Shown: piece after piece, positions 1 through 6,780 of the stretch | Position numbering within the stretch: the first letter of the stretch is position 1 | Layout: each line of letters opens with the position of its first letter | Assembly: GCA_002402275.1 (NCBI GenBank) | Contig: DHFN01000184.1 | Location: forward strand, 2,274 to 35,432 | DNA from: Anaerolineales bacterium UBA4823 | GTDB lineage: Bacteria > Chloroflexota > Anaerolineae > Anaerolineales > UBA4823 | Direction of reading: 5' to 3' | DNA length: 33,159 bases | Notes under the pieces: generated by a model | Databases searched by the model: none | What the model was told of the DNA's origin: nothing | The model's input: only the letters and a program-made list of their open reading frames with translations | Position numbers and translations under genes: made by a program

Positions 1-1060
1 CCGCCTCTCCTCTTAATTGGAGAACCGATTCGACAATTTGATAAATACCAGTAGCCCCTACTGGATGACCGCGTGCTTTTAAACCCCCCAAAGTTGCAAT
101 CGGTAATTTTCCATCTCGCCTGATCGTTCCATCTAAGCCTAACCGTGGACCCTGACCTCTTTCGGCAAATCCGCACGCTTCAAGGGATAGAGCGGACATG
201 ATTGAAAAAGCATCATGCAATTCAAAAAAATCAACATCTTGAGGGGTAATGCCCGCTTGTTGGTAAGCTTTTTGAGCAGATATTTCAGCTGCCTTTAACC
301 AAAGCGGATCTTTTCGATCATGAACAGCAATGCTATCCGAAGCTGCAGCTGAAGCAGCAATTGTAATTAATGGACGGTGATTTTGGTTCAATCTATCTTT
401 GGGGATAATCAAAACCGCGGCTGCTCCATCTCCAGTTGGAGAAGCATCCAGCAAATTAATTGGGGATGCGATCATTTTTGCGGATGTATATTCCTTTTCG
501 CCTATCCGCTCATGTAAACGAGCATATGGATTTGAAATCGCATTTAAGTGAGAATTGATCGAGAATGGAGCGAAATCGGAATGCTTCCAACCATATTCAT
601 ACATATAACGTTGCATAATCAAAGCATTAAGACCCACAAAGGTAACCCCATGAGCTGTCTCATAATCTGCATCTGCAGCGGTAGCTAGTGCCGCGGTGAC
701 TTCTGTGCCTTTAGCATCCGACATCTTTTCAACGCCTACAGCAATAGCCGATTCAATTAATCCAGAACTAACCGCCATCAATGCCTGTCTAAGTGCTGAC
801 GCGCCAGAACTACAGGCAGTTTCGACTTTAAAAGCCTCGATATACCTTAACCCAACCCAATCAGCTATTAATGCTCCCAGATTTTCTTGTTGGGAAAGAA
901 TCCCTGACATCATATTCCCCACAAATAATGCATCCACTTCCTCACGCTGGGCATCTCCCAAAGCTTTAAGGACAGCTTCGCCTGCTAACTCTCGCAATGA
1001 CTTATCCCAATGTTCATCAACAGTGGTTCGTCCAATTCCAATAATAGCAATTTCACGCAT
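1..1060 (-). CDS. Thiolase / acetyl-CoA acetyltransferase-like protein, 3' end cut off by window edge
   Basis: The minus-strand reading frame opens with ATG at 1058-1060 and stays open to the window edge (353 codons), so the C-terminus is missing; related proteins have roughly 390 residues. The N-terminus (MREIAIIGIGRT) is typical of the SCP2/non-specific-lipid-transfer type of thiolases. The acyl-accepting cysteine is visible in ETACSSGAS (Cys83). Further on, ELHDAFSIM takes the place of the NEAF loop of biosynthetic thiolases and GGLKARGHPVGATG is the conserved histidine block. The last catalytic cysteine block would lie beyond the window. The enzyme would form or cleave a C-C bond on acyl-CoA thioesters in the cytoplasm; its substrate cannot be told. 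An AGGA sequence lies about 8 bases upstream of the start. About 200 bases of non-coding DNA separate it from the epimerase gene, so it probably has its own promoter. Confidence 0.88.
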   Translation of the reverse strand, partial: MREIAIIGIGRTTVDEHWDKSLRELAGEAVLKALGDAQREEVDALFVGNMMSGILSQQENLGALIADWVGLRYIEAFKVETACSSGASALRQALMAVSSGLIESAIAVGVEKMSDAKGTEVTAALATAADADYETAHGVTFVGLNALIMQRYMYEYGWKHSDFAPFSINSHLNAISNPYARLHERIGEKEYTSAKMIASPINLLDASPTGDGAAAVLIIPKDRLNQNHRPLITIAASAAASDSIAVHDRKDPLWLKAAEISAQKAYQQAGITPQDVDFFELHDAFSIMSALSLEACGFAERGQGPRLGLDGTIRRDGKLPIATLGGLKARGHPVGATGIYQIVESVLQLRGEA

Positions 1061-1262
1061 AGATATTCCTGATTTATATAATGATCTCTCGTTCGTGTTT
1101 GATTGTATCGTTAGATACTATCAATTGCTATCAAACCACCAGGTTATACGTAACCAACCATGCCGATTATAACCCATTGCTACAATGGCTTTTCTAAAGA
1201 CCCTGGTTTGTAGAATATGGGAGGAAGCTCTCTCTTTTAGTTTTCTTCTTATAGGTTTAAAT

Positions 1263-2213
1263 CTATTTATCTGCTTTTACTAATATATTTTCCAATGCTG
1301 AATCTACATCTGGAAATTTAAATTGAAAACCATCCTCAAGCAAGCGAATCGGAATTTGTTTTTGTGAGGCAAGGAGAGTATTGGCTTTCTCACCAAATCC
1401 AATGCGAAAAACCCACTCCGGTATTCTTATTGCAGAAGGACGTTTCATTACCTTACCAATTATTTTACATAATTCCTGGTTGGTAATTGTTTGCGGTGCG
1501 CATAGATTATATACCCCTTGGCTGGTTGGGTTGTTTATGAGAAAAATAATGCTTCTCACTAAATCATCCAAATGAATCCATGAGACCCATTGCTTTCCAC
1601 TCCCTAAAGGCCCGCCTATAAAATACTTATATGGAAAGAGCAGAAAAGGCAAAGATCCACCTTTATCCGACATCACAATTCCAGCAATTCGGATGATGAT
1701 CCTTTTGGTCGTTTGGGATTCAACCTCAGCCGAAGAATTTTCCCAATCTACACAGAGTTGGGCTAAAAAATCGTTTCCAGGAGGAGATACCTCAGTAAAT
1801 TCACAGTTTGGATGTTGACCATAGTAACCAACTGCTGATGCTTGAATAAAAGTAGCGGGATGCTGGTTTGCTGTCTGAATAGCTGAAGTGAGTACTAAAC
1901 CAGTGTTCACCCGGCTGGAGCGCAGGATTTCTTTGCGCTGTTTTGTCCAGCGTTTTGCCACCACTTCGTAAAAATTTTTTCCAGCAATATTCTCCCCCGC
2001 TAAATTAATCACGACCTGGCTCGCATTGAAGGGAGACACCCAATCTCCTAACGATTGCCCATCCCATTGGAGATAGGTAACCGAGGGCTTGGATTGGGGT
2101 TCAAGGCTTACTTGCCGGCGGGTAAGAATGGTAACAAGATTGCCTTCTTTGGCTAATTCACGAGTTAATGCAGTTCCTATAAATCCGCTCCCGCCAGCAA
2201 TGATTACCTTCAT
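1263..2213 (-). CDS. TIGR01777 family NAD(P)-binding epimerase/reductase (SDR superfamily, YfcH-like)
   Basis: A 316-residue protein with the nucleotide-binding motif AGGSGFIGT at its very N-terminus (MKVIIAGG) and the family hallmark SAVGYYG near residue 125. The C-terminal DUF1731-type block (LASQKQIPIRLLEDGFQFKF) is also characteristic. The open frame reaches up to 2258, but I place the start at ATG 2211-2213. An AAGGAG sits 5 bases upstream of it, and a strong promoter (TTGACA, 17 bases, TAAAAT) at 2230-2258 lies inside the longer version, so the upstream part cannot be translated from that transcript. Family members are putative sugar-nucleotide epimerases or reductases with no well-defined substrate. 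The family call is secure; the function is unknown. Confidence 0.92.
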   Translation of the reverse strand: MKVIIAGGSGFIGTALTRELAKEGNLVTILTRRQVSLEPQSKPSVTYLQWDGQSLGDWVSPFNASQVVINLAGENIAGKNFYEVVAKRWTKQRKEILRSSRVNTGLVLTSAIQTANQHPATFIQASAVGYYGQHPNCEFTEVSPPGNDFLAQLCVDWENSSAEVESQTTKRIIIRIAGIVMSDKGGSLPFLLFPYKYFIGGPLGSGKQWVSWIHLDDLVRSIIFLINNPTSQGVYNLCAPQTITNQELCKIIGKVMKRPSAIRIPEWVFRIGFGEKANTLLASQKQIPIRLLEDGFQFKFPDVDSALENILVKADK

Positions 2214-2229
2214 TATTTCTCCTTGTTTA

Positions 2230-2258
2230 ATTTTACAAAATTGCTCCAATAATGTCAA
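2230..2258 (-). promoter_or_regulatory. Sigma-70-type promoter of the epimerase gene
   Basis: On the minus strand TTGACA (2253-2258) and TAAAAT (2230-2235) are separated by exactly 17 bases. The expected transcript start near 2223 leaves a leader of about 10 bases that just contains the AAGGAG ribosome binding site. This fixes the start codon of the downstream gene at 2213. Confidence 0.75.
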
Positions 2259-2311
2259 ATTGTACTACCCTCAATTAAACAGCGAAACGTTTTAATCATA
2301 TTAATAAAATG

Positions 2312-2340
2312 AGACCTGCTGTCTCCTCACCAGCAGGTCT
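2312..2340 (-). terminator. Intrinsic terminator behind tRNA-Asp
   Basis: A perfect 10-bp inverted repeat (AGACCTGCTG / CAGCAGGTCT) with a 9-base loop is followed on the minus strand by CATTTTATT. It lies about 30 bases downstream of the tRNA 3' end and upstream of the epimerase promoter, as expected for a terminator of the tRNA transcript. A second small hairpin (TTGCAC / GTGCAA, 2341-2357) sits between it and the tRNA. Confidence 0.7.
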
Positions 2341-2368
2341 TTGCACATTCAGTGCAATATTAATTAGG

Positions 2369-2442
2369 CGGTCCCGACGGGATTTGAACCCGCGATCTCG
2401 GCCTTGACAGGGCCGCATGTTTGGCCGCTACACCACGGGACC
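2369..2442 (-). tRNA. tRNA-Asp(GUC)
   Basis: The minus strand folds as a 74-nt tRNA. The acceptor stem GGTCCCG (2436-2442) pairs with CGGGACC (2370-2376). The anticodon loop CTGTCAA carries GTC at 2406-2408, and the T arm GCGGG-TTCAAAT-CCCGT is clear. The discriminator base is G. The 3' CCA is not encoded (CCT follows), so it would be added after transcription. Confidence 0.95.
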
Positions 2443-2453
2443 AGGCGTCTCGT

Positions 2454-2482
2454 ATCTTACTATACATAACGAACGTCGTCAA
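2454..2482 (-). promoter_or_regulatory. Promoter of tRNA-Asp
   Basis: The minus strand has TTGACG (2477-2482), a 17-base spacer and TAAGAT (2454-2459), placing the transcript start a few bases before the tRNA 5' end at 2442. It lies between the stop codon of the MttB-like gene and the tRNA, so the tRNA does not depend on read-through. Confidence 0.6.
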
Positions 2483-2499
2483 GGCATAATTCTCTCTAG

Positions 2500-3960
2500 T
2501 TAGTGTTTAAACCTCTTTTCATGCTCTTGAATAACTCGATCGAGTTCATTCATCAGCTTTCTATCTAGGGATTCAGGATGATACTCCTGGAGTATTTTTT
2601 GAGCATCCCGTAATGCCCATTGACGGGCTCCATCTTTATCTTGTTCCCATACGTTATAAGGACGCCGGTCCATATAACGTGGCAGCCAACGCTCATTCAT
2701 GTGTTTTTTGGTATGTTTTTGAGCCAGGAAATTTCCTCCAGGCCCTACTGCTCGAATGACATCTAACGCTAAATTTTCATCATCCACAATAATACCTTCA
2801 AAAGTCGAGTATACTATGCTCCAAATTTCCGCATCGAGCATTAACATCTCATAAGATAATATTCTTGACCCATGTAATAAACCAGCTCCCAAGAGCATAT
2901 CCGAAAGAGTGGATACTGCCATAAATGCCGATAGACTGTTCTCAACAGCTGATTGCCATCCTGGTTCTTTTGCCCCAGTGGCAAATGCTCCCATGGATAG
3001 AGGAACATGATAAAAATCTGCAAGGTTATTAGTAGCGGCTCCAAATAAGAAATCTTCTGGACCACCGCCGGTATACGCCCCGGTTCGTAAATCAGCCGAG
3101 GTTTGAGCAGCAGCATAATATACCGGGCAGCCCGGAAATGCCATCTCCATCAACGCCAAGGCTGAAATGACTTCTGCATTTCCGACAACCAGGTTACCGG
3201 CAAGGGTTACAGGGGCAGTGGTTGCGCAAGATGCCATCGTCATATAACCAATCGGTAATCCTGCTTCAGCCGCAATGAGTCCGGCTTCCAGGCTACCTTT
3301 GTCATGTCCTAATGGGCTAGTCGTACATTGCATAACCGAGAGAATAGGTCGTTTGCGCAAGGCTTCTTTTCCGCCAGCTATGATTGCTGCCATTTCGACA
3401 GCTGTTTTCATTTCATTCTCATTAATTATTGATTCGGTTTGGAGGTGCTTCTTGCTCACTTGCCAGATTGCTTGTAATTCATGTAAACTACGACTGTAGG
3501 GAGGGCAATCCTGAGCTGATATTGGAACCCAATGAAATGCTATCTCATCGAGATAATCTGCAATTCGGGCAACATCGGATATATCTTTTTTGGTTGTTCG
3601 ACGTTTTTCTCCGCTAAAGGCATCAATAATTTCTACACCGCAACCATCCGTTCCCAGATGACTATAAGTGCCATCAAGGGGAAGGTCTAAAGAAGGGTCA
3701 ATTGCTGCTAAAGTGTAAACAGGTGGAGCTTTCCCTAGGGCATCTTCGATTATCTGCCCTGGTATTTTGGCAACCATCGTTTCACGATCAATTTTCGCTT
3801 GGTTGGCTTCCAAGATATCCAAAGCTTTTTTAGAAGGGAATCGAACGCCTACCGATTCAATGATGTCCAAAGTAGCAGTATGAATTTTTTGAATTTCTTC
3901 TTTTGAAAGAATATTCAAGCTAATGCGTGGTTCATGAACGCTTTTAACTTTACCTGGCAT
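2500..3960 (-). CDS. MttB-family corrinoid methyltransferase without pyrrolysine (trimethylamine methyltransferase family)
   Basis: A 486-residue protein of the MttB superfamily. Recognisable blocks include the N-terminal SVGVRFPSKKALDILE, the GTDGCGVEIID segment, a glycine-rich core (MTMASCATTAPVTLAGN) and the C-terminal DIIRAVGPGG-like segment (DVIRAVGPGGNFL). Archaeal trimethylamine enzymes read through an in-frame amber codon as pyrrolysine; this frame is open from ATG to stop without one, so it belongs with the non-Pyl members. Characterised members of that group demethylate glycine betaine, proline betaine or carnitine-like compounds. It would transfer a methyl group from such a substrate to the Co(I) corrinoid of the neighbouring protein. 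It is last in the operon, 21 bases after the corrinoid protein gene. The exact substrate cannot be read from the sequence. Confidence 0.9.
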   Translation of the reverse strand: MPGKVKSVHEPRISLNILSKEEIQKIHTATLDIIESVGVRFPSKKALDILEANQAKIDRETMVAKIPGQIIEDALGKAPPVYTLAAIDPSLDLPLDGTYSHLGTDGCGVEIIDAFSGEKRRTTKKDISDVARIADYLDEIAFHWVPISAQDCPPYSRSLHELQAIWQVSKKHLQTESIINENEMKTAVEMAAIIAGGKEALRKRPILSVMQCTTSPLGHDKGSLEAGLIAAEAGLPIGYMTMASCATTAPVTLAGNLVVGNAEVISALALMEMAFPGCPVYYAAAQTSADLRTGAYTGGGPEDFLFGAATNNLADFYHVPLSMGAFATGAKEPGWQSAVENSLSAFMAVSTLSDMLLGAGLLHGSRILSYEMLMLDAEIWSIVYSTFEGIIVDDENLALDVIRAVGPGGNFLAQKHTKKHMNERWLPRYMDRRPYNVWEQDKDGARQWALRDAQKILQEYHPESLDRKLMNELDRVIQEHEKRFKH

Positions 3961-3981
3961 AATAAACCCCCACGATGAAAT

Positions 3982-4629
3982 TTATTTTCCAACTAACTGA
4001 CGGGCAATTTGTACAGCACCCATAGCGTCTTCCGCATAACCATCGGCGCCAATCTCTTCTGCCCAACCACGTGTAACGGGTGCTCCTCCAACCATCACTT
4101 TCACCTTATCACCCATTCCAGCTGAAGCAAGAGCCTTAATTACTTCTCGCTGGTTAACCATAGTGGTAGTGAGCAAGGCAGAAAGTCCAATGATATCCGG
4201 CTTTAACTCCCGCGCTTTCGATACAAATGTGTCGGTAGCTACATCAACACCGAGATCGAAAACTTTAAATCCATTGGCTGAAAGCATGGTCCCAACCAAA
4301 GATTTCCCGATCTCATGGATATCTCCCTTGACAGTGCCCAAGATGACGATACCGGTGGATTCAATTGCTTGATGGCGTTTTAATAATTCAGGCTCTAATA
4401 GCACCATAGCCTTTTGCATTCCATCAGCAGCAATGATTAAATCTGGCAAAAAATATTCACCAGTTGAAAATTTTTCACCGACGACATTCATCCCTGGAAT
4501 CAATCCTTGTTTAATAATTTCCATTGGTTCAATTCCAGCTGCTAAGGCTGTTTGAGTAATTTCCGAAGTAGCATCTGGATCGCCTTCTATCAAACTTTGA
4601 GTAAGTTTTGCAAAGAATTCCTGTGACAT
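3982..4629 (-). CDS. Corrinoid (B12-binding) methyl-carrier protein, MtbC/MttC-like
   Basis: A 215-residue two-domain corrinoid protein. Residues 1-85 form the helical cap domain. A Rossmann B12-binding domain follows with DIHEIG at 103-108, whose His105 is the lower axial cobalt ligand. The other corrinoid-contact motifs, GLSALLTTTM and VMVGGAPV, are also present. It would shuttle the methyl group between the MttB-like enzyme and a second methyltransferase. ATG at 4627-4629 has AGGAG 7 bases upstream. It lies between the activase and methyltransferase genes on the same strand, which fits one operon. It most resembles the MtbC/MttC/MtmC group of methylamine corrinoid proteins by size and context. 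Confidence 0.93.
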   Translation of the reverse strand: MSQEFFAKLTQSLIEGDPDATSEITQTALAAGIEPMEIIKQGLIPGMNVVGEKFSTGEYFLPDLIIAADGMQKAMVLLEPELLKRHQAIESTGIVILGTVKGDIHEIGKSLVGTMLSANGFKVFDLGVDVATDTFVSKARELKPDIIGLSALLTTTMVNQREVIKALASAGMGDKVKVMVGGAPVTRGWAEEIGADGYAEDAMGAVQIARQLVGK

Positions 4630-4691
4630 AGTAAGCTCCTGAAATTATCTGAATGAGGGTTTATATATCAATGATACCAGAATGCACTTAA

Positions 4692-6584
4692 TTAGGGTAA
4701 ATATTTAATGGGAAAAAATAATGATTTTGAGAATTCTTCTGTAAATTTCGGATGGTTGGATAATTCAATGTAATTTACTTCATGAGCTATCTTACTAGCA
4801 AGTTCGCGATAGTATTTTGATAAAAGCATATATTTAGCCCCTGCTCCCGCTGCGTTTCCGACTTGGTGACATTTATCCAATGGTAGGATGGGAAACATTC
4901 CAATCCGCATTGCATTTTTTACATTAATGTAAGTTCCAAAAGCTCCCGCCACAATAAATTCATCGATGTCTCCAACTTCAATTCCAGCTTCGTATAATAG
5001 AATATCAATGCCTGCTCGGATAGCGCCTTTTGCTAATTGGATTTCATTGATATCTCGCCGGGTAACAACAACTGCTTGATGGTGCCCGGTTTCATCTTCA
5101 TTAGCGAGAATGAATTCTGGAAACCGACCGCTTCTACTTACCCGGGGGTGATGATTAAGGAGTGCTCCTTTTTCATCCAATATATCCGCATAATACATTT
5201 CTGCAATTACATCCAAAATCCCTGACCCACAAATCCCAATCGCAGGTTGATCCCCAATAGTTTTATAATGGATCTTCCCATCTTTGGTAATCTGAACTCG
5301 TTCAATGGCTCCTGGTGCAGCTCGCATTCCATCTTGAATATGGGCTCCTTCAAAAGCGGGACCTGAAGCTGTCGAACAGGAATAAATCTGGCGGTTATGC
5401 AACAAAGAGATCTCTGTGTTCGTACCAATATCTAACGCAACTACGGCTTTATTGGTGTAAGCCAATTCTTTGCGATATTGGTAAAGTGTCGCTAACAGCA
5501 TTGAGACATGATCAGCGCCTACATAACCAGCTATATTGGGAGGGAGGTATACGGATCCTCCCTTAGTAATATTCAATCCTAGTTCTCTTGCCCGAATCAA
5601 ACTGGCTTCCGATACTGCGGGTACATAAGGAGACAAGCCCAATTGTTGAACCGGGAAACCAGCAAAAAGGTGATGCATTGCCGTATTGCCAACGACCACC
5701 GCATCCACAATTTCGAGCTGTTTAGCGAATTTCTGTTCGATTTCAGCTTGCATCGTTTGGATGAGTTTATTTAACCCGTCCCTGATCCTTTCCTGTAAAA
5801 CCTTACTACCAGAAGTCTCACCATTCTCTGGGTGATTGATTACATAGGAGATCCGGCTGATCACATCTTCCCCAAAAGCGATCTGCGGATTCATCAATCC
5901 ATCCTGAACCAAAGTAACTCCGGTGTTCAAATCTACGATATATGCGGCCACTTTTGTAGTTCCAATATCTACTGCTAAACCAGCAATAATGGTTGGGTTT
6001 TGCGTTGGAATTATGGATACTAAATGGTCTTGATTGAAAATAGCTTGGATATTCCATTTCGCTTTTCTAAAAACGGGAGATGCAGAGGCTAAAACTGGAT
6101 ATTCTACCTTCATAGAAGGGACAATTGATTTCAGCTCATCCTGTAGGCGGGTAAAATCCGACCGAAGATCAGTTATTGTTGGAGCTGGGATGTTTATTGG
6201 GATAATTTGGATCGGGGGTTCGATGGCAATTTCTGCTTGTTGGCTTTCCAATTGCAGCCTTTGCAAAGATGTAAGCGATTCAGGAGGAATTTCAAGCAGG
6301 ATATCTGAAAGGGGATATGCTTGACAAGCGAGTCTATAACCATTTTGAAATTGTTCTTCAGTAAAAATATCTTTTTCCTCTAATGTCGGAGGAGTTAATT
6401 CACCTTGTACTAATCGAATTTTACAATCCCCACAGATACCAATTCCTCCACAGACAGATGTGATATCCACGCCTGCTAATTGAGCTGCCCCTAAAAGAGA
6501 AGTTCCTCCGGGTACCTGAATACGTCGCCCAATGGGTTGTAATTCAATCAGAAAACGATTTTGTTTTTGGCTATTTTCGGTCAT
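4692..6584 (-). CDS. Ferredoxin-ASKHA fusion: reductive activator of corrinoid proteins (RACo/RamA-like, DUF4445)
   Basis: About 630 residues. Residues 10-95 form a plant-type [2Fe-2S] ferredoxin domain with Cys45-x5-Cys51-x2-Cys54 and Cys87. The C-terminal two thirds form an ASKHA ATPase with LAVDIGTTKVAAYIVD, VALDIGTNTEISLL, ASGPAFEGAHIQDGMRAAPG, GICGSGILDVIAE and FIVAGAFGTYINV. This architecture matches RACo, which returns inactive Co(II) corrinoid to Co(I) using ATP and an electron donor. The frame also allows a TTG start at 6593, but a GTGG sequence fits better with ATG at 6582-6584; neither ribosome binding site is strong. It is the first gene of the one-carbon operon, with 62 bases before the corrinoid protein gene, and its neighbours make the activase role very likely. 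Confidence 0.9.
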   Translation of the reverse strand: MTENSQKQNRFLIELQPIGRRIQVPGGTSLLGAAQLAGVDITSVCGGIGICGDCKIRLVQGELTPPTLEEKDIFTEEQFQNGYRLACQAYPLSDILLEIPPESLTSLQRLQLESQQAEIAIEPPIQIIPINIPAPTITDLRSDFTRLQDELKSIVPSMKVEYPVLASASPVFRKAKWNIQAIFNQDHLVSIIPTQNPTIIAGLAVDIGTTKVAAYIVDLNTGVTLVQDGLMNPQIAFGEDVISRISYVINHPENGETSGSKVLQERIRDGLNKLIQTMQAEIEQKFAKQLEIVDAVVVGNTAMHHLFAGFPVQQLGLSPYVPAVSEASLIRARELGLNITKGGSVYLPPNIAGYVGADHVSMLLATLYQYRKELAYTNKAVVALDIGTNTEISLLHNRQIYSCSTASGPAFEGAHIQDGMRAAPGAIERVQITKDGKIHYKTIGDQPAIGICGSGILDVIAEMYYADILDEKGALLNHHPRVSRSGRFPEFILANEDETGHHQAVVVTRRDINEIQLAKGAIRAGIDILLYEAGIEVGDIDEFIVAGAFGTYINVKNAMRIGMFPILPLDKCHQVGNAAGAGAKYMLLSKYYRELASKIAHEVNYIELSNHPKFTEEFSKSLFFPIKYLP

Positions 6585-6657
6585 CTTAATCAATCCACTT
6601 ATGTTTTGGATTATTTTACACGATGATTTTATAATTTAAGAATGAATTCAAAATTAC

Positions 6658-6685
6658 TTTACGGATGATTAATTTAATATATAAT
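6658..6685 (+). promoter_or_regulatory. Candidate promoter of the ABC transporter operon
   Basis: TTTACG (6658-6663), a 16-base spacer and a perfect TATAAT (6680-6685) lie about 95 bases upstream of the binding-protein start. The -10 box falls inside a dyad-symmetric element (6665-6697), which suggests control by a bound regulator. The surroundings are very AT-rich, so the match could be partly chance. Confidence 0.45.
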
Positions 6686-6697
6686 ATTAACAATCAT
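6665..6697. promoter_or_regulatory. Nested dyad between the divergent one-carbon and transporter operons (candidate operator)
   Basis: Two nested inverted repeats share a centre. The inner arms are TTAATAT (6674-6680) and ATATTAA (6684-6690) around ATA. The outer arms are ATGATT (6665-6670) and AATCAT (6692-6697). It sits in the 196-bp divergent intergenic region and covers the -10 box of the transporter promoter. No regulator gene lies next to it. Confidence 0.4.
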
Positions 6698-6780
6698 GTT
6701 TGTTTTCACAATATCTTTTTCTGGCACATCAATGGGGTTTAGATAACGATTCGAATAGAGATTGAAAGGAGAAAAATATT

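Noticed and set aside
696..1172. Plus-strand 158-codon reading frame
   Set aside because: It lies opposite the thiolase gene, whose protein has clear family motifs. The plus-strand product is low in complexity and resembles no family.
2214..2258. Fifteen extra N-terminal codons of the epimerase frame
   Set aside because: They include the -35 box of a strong promoter and lie ahead of a good ribosome binding site for ATG 2213.
2500..3960. Pyrrolysine-encoding amber codon in the MttB homologue
   Set aside because: The frame is open throughout, so no amber read-through is needed.
5818..6324. Plus- and minus-strand frames inside the activase gene
   Set aside because: They overlap the conserved ferredoxin-ASKHA protein in other frames and lack their own ribosome binding sites.
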